This document shows, piece after piece, positions 43,701 through 52,480 of a DNA stretch of 64,000 bases (position 1 is its first letter; the number at the start of each line of letters is the position of its first letter). This stretch comes from Pithys albifrons albifrons (taxonomy: Eukaryota > Chordata > Aves > Passeriformes > Thamnophilidae), in NCBI RefSeq assembly GCF_047495875.1, contig NC_092474.1, positions 9,300,501 through 9,364,500 on the forward strand, read 5' to 3'. Both the position numbers and the translations under genes were made by a program. The notes under the pieces were generated by a model. That model was given only the letters and a program-made list of their open reading frames with translations, was not told where the DNA came from and did no database searches.

Positions 43701-44949
43701 ACCTGTGTCACACAAGGTCTCCAGCCAAGCTACCACACAACTGGGGTTCTCTCACCTCTCCCTGCAGTGCCAGGCCCGCCAACAGTGTGTCCACCTCCTG
43801 GGCCAGCAGGGCTTCCTTTCCCACCGCCAGCTGGGTCACCATCTGCCGAGAGACACCCCGAGTCAGCCCAGACCCCCAAGACATATCAGTTGCAGAGTGC
43901 TGCCAGGAGAGCCTGCCACATCTCCAGCAAGGATGCTCTGCTCCAGAGCTGTGAAAGTGGTGGGCAGAGCCAGCAGAGACCACCATTTGCACCTATGGCC
44001 AACAGCTGCTCTGAAGTCGCAGCCCAGCCAATTGCTTTACAGACCTGTTCCAGTTTCTGGAAGCAGCTGGAGCTGCTGGTTGCCTCCATCTGGAAAGCCA
44101 GGACACAGCGGAGCAGGGGCCGTGCCTCTGCCTCACCCAGCACCTGCAGACCCTCACTCAGAACCTGTGTCAGCAGGAGAGCCTCCTCCAGGTGCTTCTC
44201 TTTGCATCTCTTGGCAGTACTCCTGGAACAGGGCAGGGATTAGGGTGAAGATACCCTGAGTCAGTGGACGTTGCAGTGAAGGGGATACTCTGGGTTGGTG
44301 GAGTCTGGGATGGGGGTGTTTCAGTTCAGTGTGGATTGGGGTGGGGGTGCCACAGCTTAATTTGGATGGGGGTAGTGGTGCCCCACCGTGGTAGGTGTGA
44401 GGATTGGAGTGCCCAGCTGGTGAGGTTCCTCTCTTCCAACTACACTCAACATTGCACTGGGGGGAAAGGGGTGAGGAAAGCAACACAAACTCCTCAAAAG
44501 TCAGAGCCTGCAAGGCCTTGGTGGGGCGGGGGTTGGTGGGGTGGCGCAGAGGACATGAAAAATCCTTAAGACTGCTGCCCTGCTGCTGCAGAGCAGGCTG
44601 GAAGGGAATGGGGGCACGTGGGGGTGGCTCGAACCCCTTGTCGGGCACCGACCTCTCACACTCCCTCCCTCCCGACCCGCGCCGGGGGATGCTCGGGGGG
44701 ATGTCGAGATCCGTGCCGGGGGATGCTCGGGGGGATGCCGAGACCCGCGCCGGGCGGCGCACGGGGGCTCCACACCGGCGGTTCCCCGGTGGACCGGTAG
44801 CCGCGGGGATACCGGGAGCTCCTTCCCCGGGGCCCGTTGTCTTACCCCGCGAACTGGCGCAAGCAGCGCAGGCAGGACAAAACCGTCGGGGCGATGCCCA
44901 GCGCCCCGTAGAAGGCAGCACAGGCCTCCGCCTCCCGCTCGGCGCCCAT
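31702..44949 (-). CDS. THADA-like protein (regulator of tRNA 2'-O-methylation family), complete 31-exon gene
   Basis: Exons in order of transcription: 44846-44949, 44045-44222, 43756-43842, 43486-43513, 42996-43144, 42681-42803, 42324-42444, 41933-42084, 41353-41437, 40937-41073, 40324-40521, 39245-39941, 38996-39148, 38794-38903, 38501-38661, 38078-38244, 37628-37813, 36928-37079, 36463-36606, 36182-36286, 35782-35982, 35371-35521, 35020-35254, 34638-34877, 34300-34507, 33976-34182, 33544-33782, 33155-33337, 32367-32633, 32066-32271, 31702-31973. The total is 5646 nt, 1881 residues (human THADA about 1953), in frame throughout. It is an alpha-helical HEAT-type protein. The DUF2428 core lies at about 985-1270 and includes SSSITRRAAGFP and GLGSPCWAMRNAAIQLFSAL. 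Also THADA-typical are NLNCDSSSFRQLL, AEAGAVLMKTILQK, AVRAMAAKALVP and SLYKEDEPNVFAEPAVL. THADA and yeast Trm732 partner FTSJ1/Trm7 in Cm32 methylation of tRNA; that role here is inferred. The ATG has a strong context (GGCCATGG). True THADA maps elsewhere in vertebrates, so this is probably a paralogue. Confidence 0.88.
34183..34299 (-). other. In-frame, stop-free 117-nt intron of the THADA-like gene
   Basis: This intron separates the exons ending PPAEPQ and beginning VGLAVLHQ. Its length is 39 codons and its reading frame is open, so retention would add 39 residues without a frameshift. The donor is GTACCA and the acceptor TTTTTTCTGCAG. Confidence 0.7.
39149..39244 (-). other. In-frame, stop-free 96-nt intron of the THADA-like gene
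   Basis: This intron follows the 697-nt largest exon. Its 96 bases are 32 codons, open in the frame of both flanking exons, so the unspliced form remains translatable. The donor is GTGAGG and the acceptor CTCTCTGCCTGCAG. Confidence 0.7.
43486..43513 (-). other. 28-nt microexon of the THADA-like gene
   Basis: The exon before it ends on a codon boundary, while the exon after it needs one preceding base. A 28-nt segment between them, flanked by TTCTGCCCCTACAG and GTCAGT, encodes VLSPGDLQS plus one base and restores the frame. No other pair of splice sites that I found in the gap does this. Confidence 0.7.
44677..44755 (+). repeat. 34-bp tandem duplication
   Basis: Two near-identical 34-base units (44677-44710 and 44711-44744, core GCCGGGGGATGCTCGGGGGG) are followed by the start of a third. 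It lies in intron 1 of the THADA-like gene, about 90 bases past its donor. Confidence 0.85.
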
Positions 44950-45040
44950 GGCCGGCAGCGCCCGCACCGCAGACCATAGAGCTCGAGCGGGCTCCGCCGT
45001 GCTCAGCGGCCCCCCCTAGCGCTGCTCCCCGGCCTGCTGC

Positions 45041-45210
45041 GCTCCTCCGGGCTCCTCCGGGCTCCTCCGCGCTCCCCCGCGCTCCTCCGGGTTCCCCCGC
45101 GCTCCTCCGGGTTCCCCCGCTCTCCCCCGCGCTCTTCCGGGCTCCACCAGGTTCCCCCGGGCTCCTCCGGGTTCCCCCGGGCTCCCTCGCGCTCCTCCGG
45201 GTTCCCTCGC
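45041..45210 (+). repeat. 10-bp minisatellite, 17 copies, upstream of the THADA-like gene
   Basis: Seventeen consecutive 10-base units of the form GCTCCTCCGG, GTTCCCCCGC and close variants run without interruption. The array begins 92 bases upstream of the minus-strand ATG, inside the CpG island. The minus strand is purine-rich (GGAGGAGC, GCGGGGGAAC). Confidence 0.92.
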
Positions 45211-45529
45211 GCTCCCGGGAGCGCTGCCCGCTAACAGGGATGCGGGCGAAGCCGAAACCTTGTCCTATCCTGGATCCACCGCCGGCTGCGTGGCAGGAAT
45301 CGAAAAGCATCCTTGTCCCAAACTGTCAGTTAAAAACGAGAGGGTCCAGAATGGCCAAAACCAGGGAGCTGGTGCTGCCTGCAGAGCACAGAGGGATTCA
45401 GTCAGTGCGAGGTAGTGTGAGATTTCTGAAATACCAACTGCAATGCTTTGGGGTGAAATAGTTGTCTGGTTCCACCGTGGTTTGTTACAGAAGTTTGGCA
45501 CCCCACAGTCCTCCTGCTACACCATGGGT

Positions 45530-45630
45530 ACCATCTTTGGTAGCCAACATCACTACTGGTAGCCTCCCTAATAGCCAACATCCCTACTAGCCAGCATCCT
45601 TAGCAGCATCACTAATAACACTAATACCCA
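45530..45630 (+). repeat. Short degenerate tandem repeat
   Basis: Units resembling TAGCCAACATCCCTACTAG and TAGCCAACATCACTACTGG recur about three to four times with drift. It lies between the THADA-like promoter and GSC2. Confidence 0.55.
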
Positions 45631-45754
45631 GCGGAGAGATGTCACTTCTTCCTGTGGAATGAAATAGCCTTTAGAGAGAAACAGACTTACAACACTAGAT
45701 GTTAGTTATCAAATCCAAATGATTTTATTTAACTTCTCTTTGTGTGCTGGCATA

Positions 45755-45832
45755 GGTTGAACTATTTTAGTAAGCATGATTTTAAGATGACCTTTAAAGG
45801 TACCTTCCAAACCAAACCATTCCATGACTCCA
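45755..45832 (+). mobile_element. CR1-type LINE, 3' end fragment
   Basis: The sequence GATGACCTTTAAAGGTACC followed by TTCCAAACCAAACCATTCC and ATGACTCC resembles the conserved 3' terminal region of avian and reptile CR1 elements, which reads GATGACCTTC..GGTCCCTTCCAACCC..CCATTCTATG. Only the tail is recognisable; no open frame remains. This is the best transposon evidence in the window. Confidence 0.6.
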
Positions 45833-45834
45833 AA

Positions 45835-48800
45835 ATTTCTGAGTTTTTTAATAAAACATCGTTTTAACACCTGACTAACTCATCCCACTGAATTTCGGCT
45901 ATCCAGAAAGTGCTTCTTGGTCTGGACCTTGAAGGATTGTTTTTACCCTGGGTTGTTTCTCATACCTCAGTTGTGGCACTGGGGTGAGTGTTGGGCACTG
46001 GCTGCTGATGCCACTGGATGAACCAGTGGCACAGACAGCCCAGGAAAACTGGCTGGGATGCACCAGTGGCTGCACTGGGTGGCCAGGAGGATGCTAAGAT
46101 GTGGCTCTCTGGGTGAGAACTGAGCTTGGAGATGGAAAGCACCCAGTCTGCAGTTTTTGGCAACATTTGTCAGCAGCATCCATCTTTGTTCTGCTTTGGA
46201 AACCAGTCTGGAAGGCCAAATCCAGCCAGCGGTTCAGGTTTGTCCTGACAGCTGCCAGCATCAACCAGGGAAACAGCCCAGGATTTGTCCCAGGTAAGCC
46301 AGAGCAGTGCAGGAGGAGGTCACATCCCTCAGTCCTGATTCTCTGTTCCCTGAGCACCACGGCCCCCCCACAGAGGTGATGAGGGAAAGGGGAGAAATGC
46401 TGCCAAATCAGAGCTCCCACAGGTGCCAGCACCCAGGCCAGGGCAAGGCGGAGGAGGGTGCTCCCTTGTTGTAGGATTTCCAGTGCTCCTGTTCCCATCC
46501 CCTTGTGCTGCTGGCAGAAAGGAGGGGCAAGGGAGGGAAAGGGGGATTTTTTTCTTGTTTCACCATAGGAAGGATTTTCAAACCCTATAAATTCACTTTT
46601 GACAAGTGAACAGCTAAAGCAGATTAACCTTTTTGCTAATCCTCTATAATGGCTTTGGAATCTCCTTAACCAATAAGAAAACGATAAGAGCCTGTTTCTT
46701 TTCTTTTTATCTATATCTATATTGTCCTCTCTTGTCTGCATTTTTTTCATTCTTGTTTTATTTTCCTTTCCTTTTCTAATATGAAATAGCCCAGCGATCC
46801 TATCTCCCAGAGGCTCAGTAAACAGAACACAAAAAAATCCCTTTCCTTTATTCCTCTCTGGTAACAGGATGCAGAGAAGTGTCTGCCGATTGGGATTTGA
46901 TTACCAGCAGCTATCAAAAGTCTCTTTGTTAGATCTGGATCCCAAATCCCATAATTCTTTGATAAAAGAAGTATTACCAGTCCATTTTCTCAAGTGAAAG
47001 GTACGAGGGGAATGAAAGAAAGCAATCAGCGGAGATCCTAATAGGCTAAGTGCATGTGCTGTGGCAAGGCAGGGCTGGGCTGGGGAGCCCAGGGAAAGGG
47101 GTCCTTTGTTAAGAATGGGGAAGGAGAATTAATCTGCTTCAGGCATATGATTATTACAGCCAAGAGCAGAAATAGTCAGATCCTCCACCTGCCCATGACA
47201 CATCCCAGCTCACCAGGCCTACACTCTCTCTGGACCAGCACAGTGTGGGGAGCAGCACCTGGCCCCACATCCCCATTCTGTGCCAGTGTTTGAGTATGTG
47301 CATAAAATCTGGGAGCAGTTTGCAATGATCCCTGACTCCCTCTTGGGAGCACTGCCACCTTGGCAGGGCAACAGTGAACAGACTGGGCAGTTACAAAGGC
47401 ATCTCTCTCTCAAACCTACATCAAACATGCAAAGATTCGTGGAGCATAGTTATGATCCATTTTATATCATCAGAGCAGCTGAAGGAGAGGCAAATACAGG
47501 GATGGAATTAAAAATAACGATTTGGTTTTAAGTGAGTCACAGGTAGGATAGTTACAGGGCATCTCTTCCTAGCACTGGGATACCTCTGAGGTGAGGAAGG
47601 GCTGGCAGCAAGCAGGGACAAGGAGAAAAGAAGGGGGACTGAGAGGGGGCTGTCCTGGGGACTGGCTGTCAGCTCTGCACGATGCCAGAGGCATTGCTGG
47701 GCTGTTCAAGGTGAGGACCTTTGATGTGTGGTGGTTTCACAGCACCCACCTGTTTGTCTCCTTGCTGTGCCATAAATGAAACTGGTAACTTCTCTCCCCT
47801 GCAAAGAAATACCGAGTGGGAGAGCTTTCCCCATGCGAGCTCCTGAGGCCTTGCTTTAAACTGCACCATGGGCAAGAGAACTTGGGTTTAAACTTTCCCA
47901 AGTAACCTGAGCTCAACCACATCTTCTTTACTTTATTCCCAGCTACTTGTTTCAATTAGAAACCGAAGATACACGATGTTCTCTCTCCTTCTGTGGACTG
48001 TATCTGCCAGGCCTTGCTGTTTGCCCTTGGAAGGGTTGTAGCCAGACGTCCCCTCCCATCCTGAGTCACTGCTCCTGGCTGTAGCCTCGGCCCAGTTTCT
48101 CTGGCTGGACAGAAGCTGGGAATTGAAGTGCCTTTGGGGAAGCCTGGCTGTCCCAGACAGCTGTCCTGGCTGCTCTGGGCTTGCTGACCCACAGGACCTC
48201 ACTGCCTACCCGAGAGCACATGGAGGCAGCAGCACCAGCCCTCCCCTCACAGCTCAGCAGTGCAGGCGGTGGTTACATGCCACCAAGCTACGGTGCAGAG
48301 CTGCTGTGAGCTGCCAGTAATCTAATTTATTAAAGTCTTTGAATCCTCACAAAGAATATGTTGGATACATGCAAACCATCTGCATTATCAGAGTGATTAA
48401 GGCAGCAGAGGTGGGGGAAAAGGGAAGGAGGGAAAATACAATTTCTCTGCTTTCAGCAGAAAATAAATCAACTTTCACAGAGAGTTCTGGTGCAGCCAAA
48501 GGCTGTGCTGTCATTAAAAATGATTTTTTATTAAGCTGAACTCTCTCCTCTCTCATATTGTATGATATGACAGCTTTCTTTTGATGGGAAAGCTTTCATT
48601 TGGCCAGAGAAAAGGATAATTTGCTTCTTTTAAGGAGTTAATCCTCTGGTCCATTTCCGGGCTGGGAACAGCTATCCTCCCCCTTCCTTGGATCGGAGGC
48701 TGCAGCACAATGGAGATCATAACCACCTCAAATCTACACCCGAGATGGAGAAATCAGATTTCCTTCTCCAGTCATTTTTGTGGGATTAGCTAAATCTTAG

Positions 48801-49176
48801 ATCCACACTAACCCTTCACAAAGCTGCCAAGATTAGTTAGAATTTATTTTATCCACGGGGGCGTTTACGTTTTTCTTTCCAAAGGGATTATATCTCTCTA
48901 CATATATATATATTTAGGGTGGCTTCAGTCATAAAGCAGCTGGGTCAGAAGAAGGAAGAACACGGGTGTGTATGAAATAAAAACTCAGCTGTGAGAATGA
49001 CAGTCACTTGAAATGCCAAGACAAAGCAGCAGTTCTGGATGGTTTTGACAGTTCATTTTAAAATCCACATAAAGCTGCCCTTTTCCTGGCAAGACCCCAT
49101 TACAGAGGCAGTGCACAGAGAGCAAACCCCCTGAGCCCAGGCTGCCCATTTCCTCAGCTGCTGCTGCTGGCACGGG
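45835..49176 (+). other. Intergenic region upstream of GSC2 with candidate cis-regulatory blocks
   Basis: No gene is recognisable in these 3.3 kb. Two AT-richer, low-CpG blocks (about 46550-47000 and 48580-48920) hold sites for K50 homeodomains such as GSC and OTX: TAATCC at 46637-46642 and 48639-48644, GGATTA at 48783-48788. A TCF/LEF-like CTTTGAT is at 46957-46963. Regulation of GSC2 by these sites is inference from family knowledge; single short sites occur often by chance. Confidence 0.4.
48896..48914 (+). promoter_or_regulatory. GSC2: Possible GSC2 TATA region
   Basis: A TA-alternating tract (ACATATATATATATTTA) lies about 265 bases before the GSC2 ATG. It could be a TATA element or merely a short dinucleotide repeat. 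Confidence 0.25.
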
Positions 49177-51160
49177 ATGACTTTGGAGCCAGCGTCGGAC
49201 ACCGATGCCAGCAGGAGAGGCCTGAAGAAGCCATGCCCGTTCAGCATCGAGGACATCCTCTCCAGCCCTGTGGAGAAGAGCCCCCAGGTCTTTGTCCCGC
49301 TGTGCCTATGGAGCATCTTGGACTGTGCACCCAAGGGGCTGTGTGAGCTGGAGACCATCCCAGCCAGCTCCTTGCAGGAGGACGAGGAGGAGGAGGAAGA
49401 GGAAGAGCTGGAAGGGGCAGGCTGCAGCTGCTGCTGCTGTTCTCACACGAGTACCCAGCCCCTGCAGGACAACTCGAGTTGGCTGGGTGAGTGTTTGGGT
49501 TTGATTCATGGCCTGGGGCTCACAGAGGGGCTGGTACCAGTGCTGGGTGTGGGGGAAAACCTGGGGGTTGAGTGACACTCTGGCATCTGCCCACAGTGGT
49601 CTCTGGGCCAGCTCCAGTGAGCTGAGATCTGTTCTCAGCACATCTCCCAAGAGTGGGCACTTTCACCTGCAATGTTATCAGGATTTGAAAAGCAGCAGGT
49701 GCTGTTTATTACTGGATATTACTTCGTGTGAAACTCTTGATAGGCTGATGTTCCTAGGGGTGGAAGTTCTCTGTGGGGCCCCACAGTCACGCAGCCCAGG
49801 TGCAAACCTGTGCCTGTGCTTTCTGACACCAGCTCTGGGGAACTTCACTTATCCATTCAGAAAGAGTTTTGGCTACATCTTGCAAAATTGGTGCATCTAG
49901 GGGAAAAAAGAGCAGCAGCAAACCCTTAAAAATGCAGTTCAAGAGCATCCTGAAAGTTCAGAAATCCCCCACGTTAGGACCAAAACATAGCTCCTTGCCA
50001 GTCTGTGAGTTTCCAGCTATTTTCTGGAGCTGCCCATAGTGCAATTGGTAAGTGAACAAGGAAAACCCAAGCAGTGTTTCTCATCTGCACCCTTCTGGAG
50101 TGATGCCCTAAGCTCTTCTCTCGCTTCTGTGGGAACCACGCAGCCTGTCAACCACTCCAGGTGACCACAATATGCAGGGGTCCAACCTATGCCCGAGCTG
50201 CCCTGAGCAGGACGGGAGTTCCAGCCCCTCACACCAACACCGCCGCTGTCCCTCCCCTTGCAGGTGCCCGGCTCCCCTGGCCCATGCAGCTCTTCCACTC
50301 GGCAGTCAGGGTGTGTAGGAGCCACCAGGAGCACTCGAGCCCGCTGCAGACTCTGCAGCAGATCCAGCGCCGCACGCGCCGGCACCGCACCATCTTCACC
50401 GAGGAGCAGCTGCAGGCCCTGGAGACACTTTTCCACCAGAACCAGTACCCGGACGTGGTCACCCGTGAGCACCTGGCCAACCGCATCCACCTGAAGGAGG
50501 AGAGGGTGGAGGTGAGCTCCTGTCACTCAGTGGAGTGCTGCTCCCTGCGGTCCCAGGAACACAGACCAGGGTATTGCGCTGTCTCTTTCGGGAGCCGCAG
50601 ACCCAGGGCCTCATTTTAAAATCTATCCTTGTGTACTTGCCAAGACAGAGCTTAGGGATGGCAAGCAGTGGGAGAATATAACCAGCTCTGCTGGGCTGAT
50701 TTGTTCTGGTGTCCAGTCCCATGGCCCCACATGATCCATCTCTCCCAGAACCACCTTTATTAACACACAGACGTGCTGAGCTCTGCCTATCCCCTGCACC
50801 CATATGTATATTCCTTACTTACGTGGTCTGTGTGACTTCTGAATTTGCCATGGTGGAGTCCCAGCTCCCTTGTGCCCCTTATATGTGTCTGAGCAGGGCT
50901 GCAGTGCAGGGACTGATTAAATTTGGTATCAAACTTTTATATCAGGAAATGTACTACAGTCTCCCCCAGCTCACAGGGCACAGTCCAGCAGCATAACTGC
51001 CTCACCTCCTCCCATCACCACAGGAAATATAAAAGCCCTTTTATTTTGCCCTTTCTAGGTTTGGTTTAAAAATCGCCGGGCGAAGTGGCGGCACCAGAAG
51101 AGGGCGAGCGCCTCAGAGCTGCTCCAGGGCCCCAGGCAGCCCCCCGAGGAGCGCTGTTAG
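49177..51160 (+). CDS. GSC2: Goosecoid-2 homeobox transcription factor
   Basis: Three exons: 49177-49486, 50264-50511, 51059-51160; 219 residues. The homeodomain is residues 141-200, split by intron 2 just before [10 protein letters not shown]. Position 50 of the homeodomain is Lys (residue 190), predicting TAATCC binding. FSIEDIL at 22-28 is the eh1 motif that recruits TLE/Groucho co-repressors, and PCPFSIE is shared with mammalian GSC2. Between them lie an acidic run (E70-E77) and a Cys cluster (CSCCCC, 83-88), also partly seen in mammalian GSC2. The tail HQKRASAS after the homeodomain distinguishes GSC2 from GSC. The position between SLC25A1 and ESS2 matches human 22q11. It is a nuclear, probably repressive, DNA-binding protein. 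I chose this ATG because it opens the frame directly before the conserved N-terminal block. Confidence 0.95.
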
Positions 51161-51584
51161 CGCTGTCAGCTCAGCACGGCATCCCCACGAGCATCCACCG
51201 CCCGAGGCTGACAGGCTCTGCAGCGGGGCAACCCGAGGGGGACTAATGAAGCAAAAGGGAATCCCTGTGACTCACAGGGGAGGAGGAGGAGAGGTCAAAA
51301 CAGACACCGCACTTTCATATCCCTCCTCCAAACCTGGATCACCTGGCAAATTACTCAGCAGGCGTGATGTGCAGGGGACAGAGCTGTGCCAGTGTTAAAT
51401 GTGTGTGCTTCCAGAGAAGGGGGGACTCCCTTCTTGTACGTGGTCTGTACACATAGTACTTGTGTTCGTTTTACTGCTGTAACCTGCAAAATATCCTGCA
51501 AATGAATGTTTCCTATTTGCAGCACCTCAGTGGCATCTGGAGTTGCTTTTGGGGTGGCACTTGCTGAAAGGGTGATTTGTTCGT

Positions 51585-51590
51585 AATAAA
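51585..51590 (+). promoter_or_regulatory. GSC2: Polyadenylation signal of GSC2
   Basis: AATAAA about 425 bases after the stop. A second AATAAA lies at 51737-51742, so alternative 3' ends are possible. Confidence 0.6.
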
Positions 51591-51849
51591 GGTTTAACAC
51601 GGTTCCTCCCCACGGCAGGGATGATCCCTCGGCTGTGAACAGCCAGCGCTCAGCTCACTGCGCTGCCAGCCGGGTCCTGCCACAGCGAGCGTGTCCCGTT
51701 CCTGGCAGGTTCCGTGTCCTGTAAAGCACCGAGATCAATAAAACTGTCCCGACACCGCTGCCCAGGGATACCTTGCATAGCCCCGAGCAGGGGGAGCCCG
51801 GGGTGTTTCTGAGGGGGTCATGCGGCGTGGGGCTGCTGGGGGGACCCTT

Positions 51850-52083
51850 CCAGCTCCCATCTCGTTCCCATCCCGGCTCCCATCCCAGCTCCTATGCTAC
51901 CTCCCATCCCACTTCCACCCCGCTCCCATCTCGGCTCCCATGCTTCTCCATCTCGCTCCCATCCCGCTCCCATCCCGCTCCCACCCCTCTCCCAATCCTA
52001 TCTCCCATCCCGCTCCCATGCCTCTCCATCCCGCTCCCATCCCGTCTCCCATCCCTCCCCATCCCATTTCCCATCCCTCCTCC
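51850..52083 (+). repeat. Pyrimidine-rich minisatellite upstream of ESS2
   Basis: More than 200 bases of repeats based on CTCCCATCCCG, about 10-11 bp per unit with many variants (CTCCCATCTCGG, TCTCCATCCCG). The plus strand is nearly all C and T apart from the recurring A and G. It ends about 185 bases before the ESS2 ATG. Confidence 0.85.
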
Positions 52084-52089
52084 CGGTCC

Positions 52090-52480
52090 GACGAGGCTCC
52101 TTCCCGCGGGTCCTCCACTCCAGCAGGGGGCGCGCTCGCTCCGCGCCTCTCCGGGGCGGGGCGGCGAGCTCAGACGCTCCCGCTCCCCGCGGCGCGCAGC
52201 CGTGACGTCACGACGCGGAGCGCTGGCGGAGGAGGAAGAGGCAGTGGCGGCCGCCGAGCCCGACGCGATGGAGGCGGCGGCGGTGCCGGTGCCCGTGGCC
52301 TCCCCCGCCGCCCTGCTGCCCGCTGCCGCCTCGGGCCCCGCCGCCGTGGTGCGCAAGGAGGCGACGCCGCCGCGGCAGGCGAAGAAGATCCTGGATGAGG
52401 AGGCCTACATCGAGGTGAGGCGGCGGTCCCGGGAGGCGCCGCTTCGCCGGTGCCGGGCAGAGCGTCGCCAGCGCCGCGGG
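52090..52480 (+). promoter_or_regulatory. ESS2: CpG island promoter of ESS2
   Basis: CpG-dense sequence with a GGGGCGGGGCGG GC box near 52153 surrounds exon 1. No TATA box is seen, as expected for a housekeeping gene. Confidence 0.7.
52203..52210 (+). promoter_or_regulatory. ESS2: Full palindromic CRE in the ESS2 promoter
   Basis: TGACGTCA, the perfect CREB/ATF consensus, lies 58 bases before the ATG within the CpG island. Binding is inferred. Confidence 0.7.

Larger units (their letters stand above)
44640..45240 (-). promoter_or_regulatory. CpG island and promoter of the THADA-like gene
   Basis: CpG-dense sequence spans the first coding exon and about 290 bases upstream. No TATA box is evident. 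A 10-bp minisatellite fills most of the upstream part. Confidence 0.65.

Noticed and set aside
31702..44949. Maestro HEAT-like (MROH) family as identity of the minus-strand gene
   Set aside because: HEAT-rich, GC-rich avian genes are often MROH, but the ordered motifs including the DUF2428 signature and overall length fit THADA throughout.
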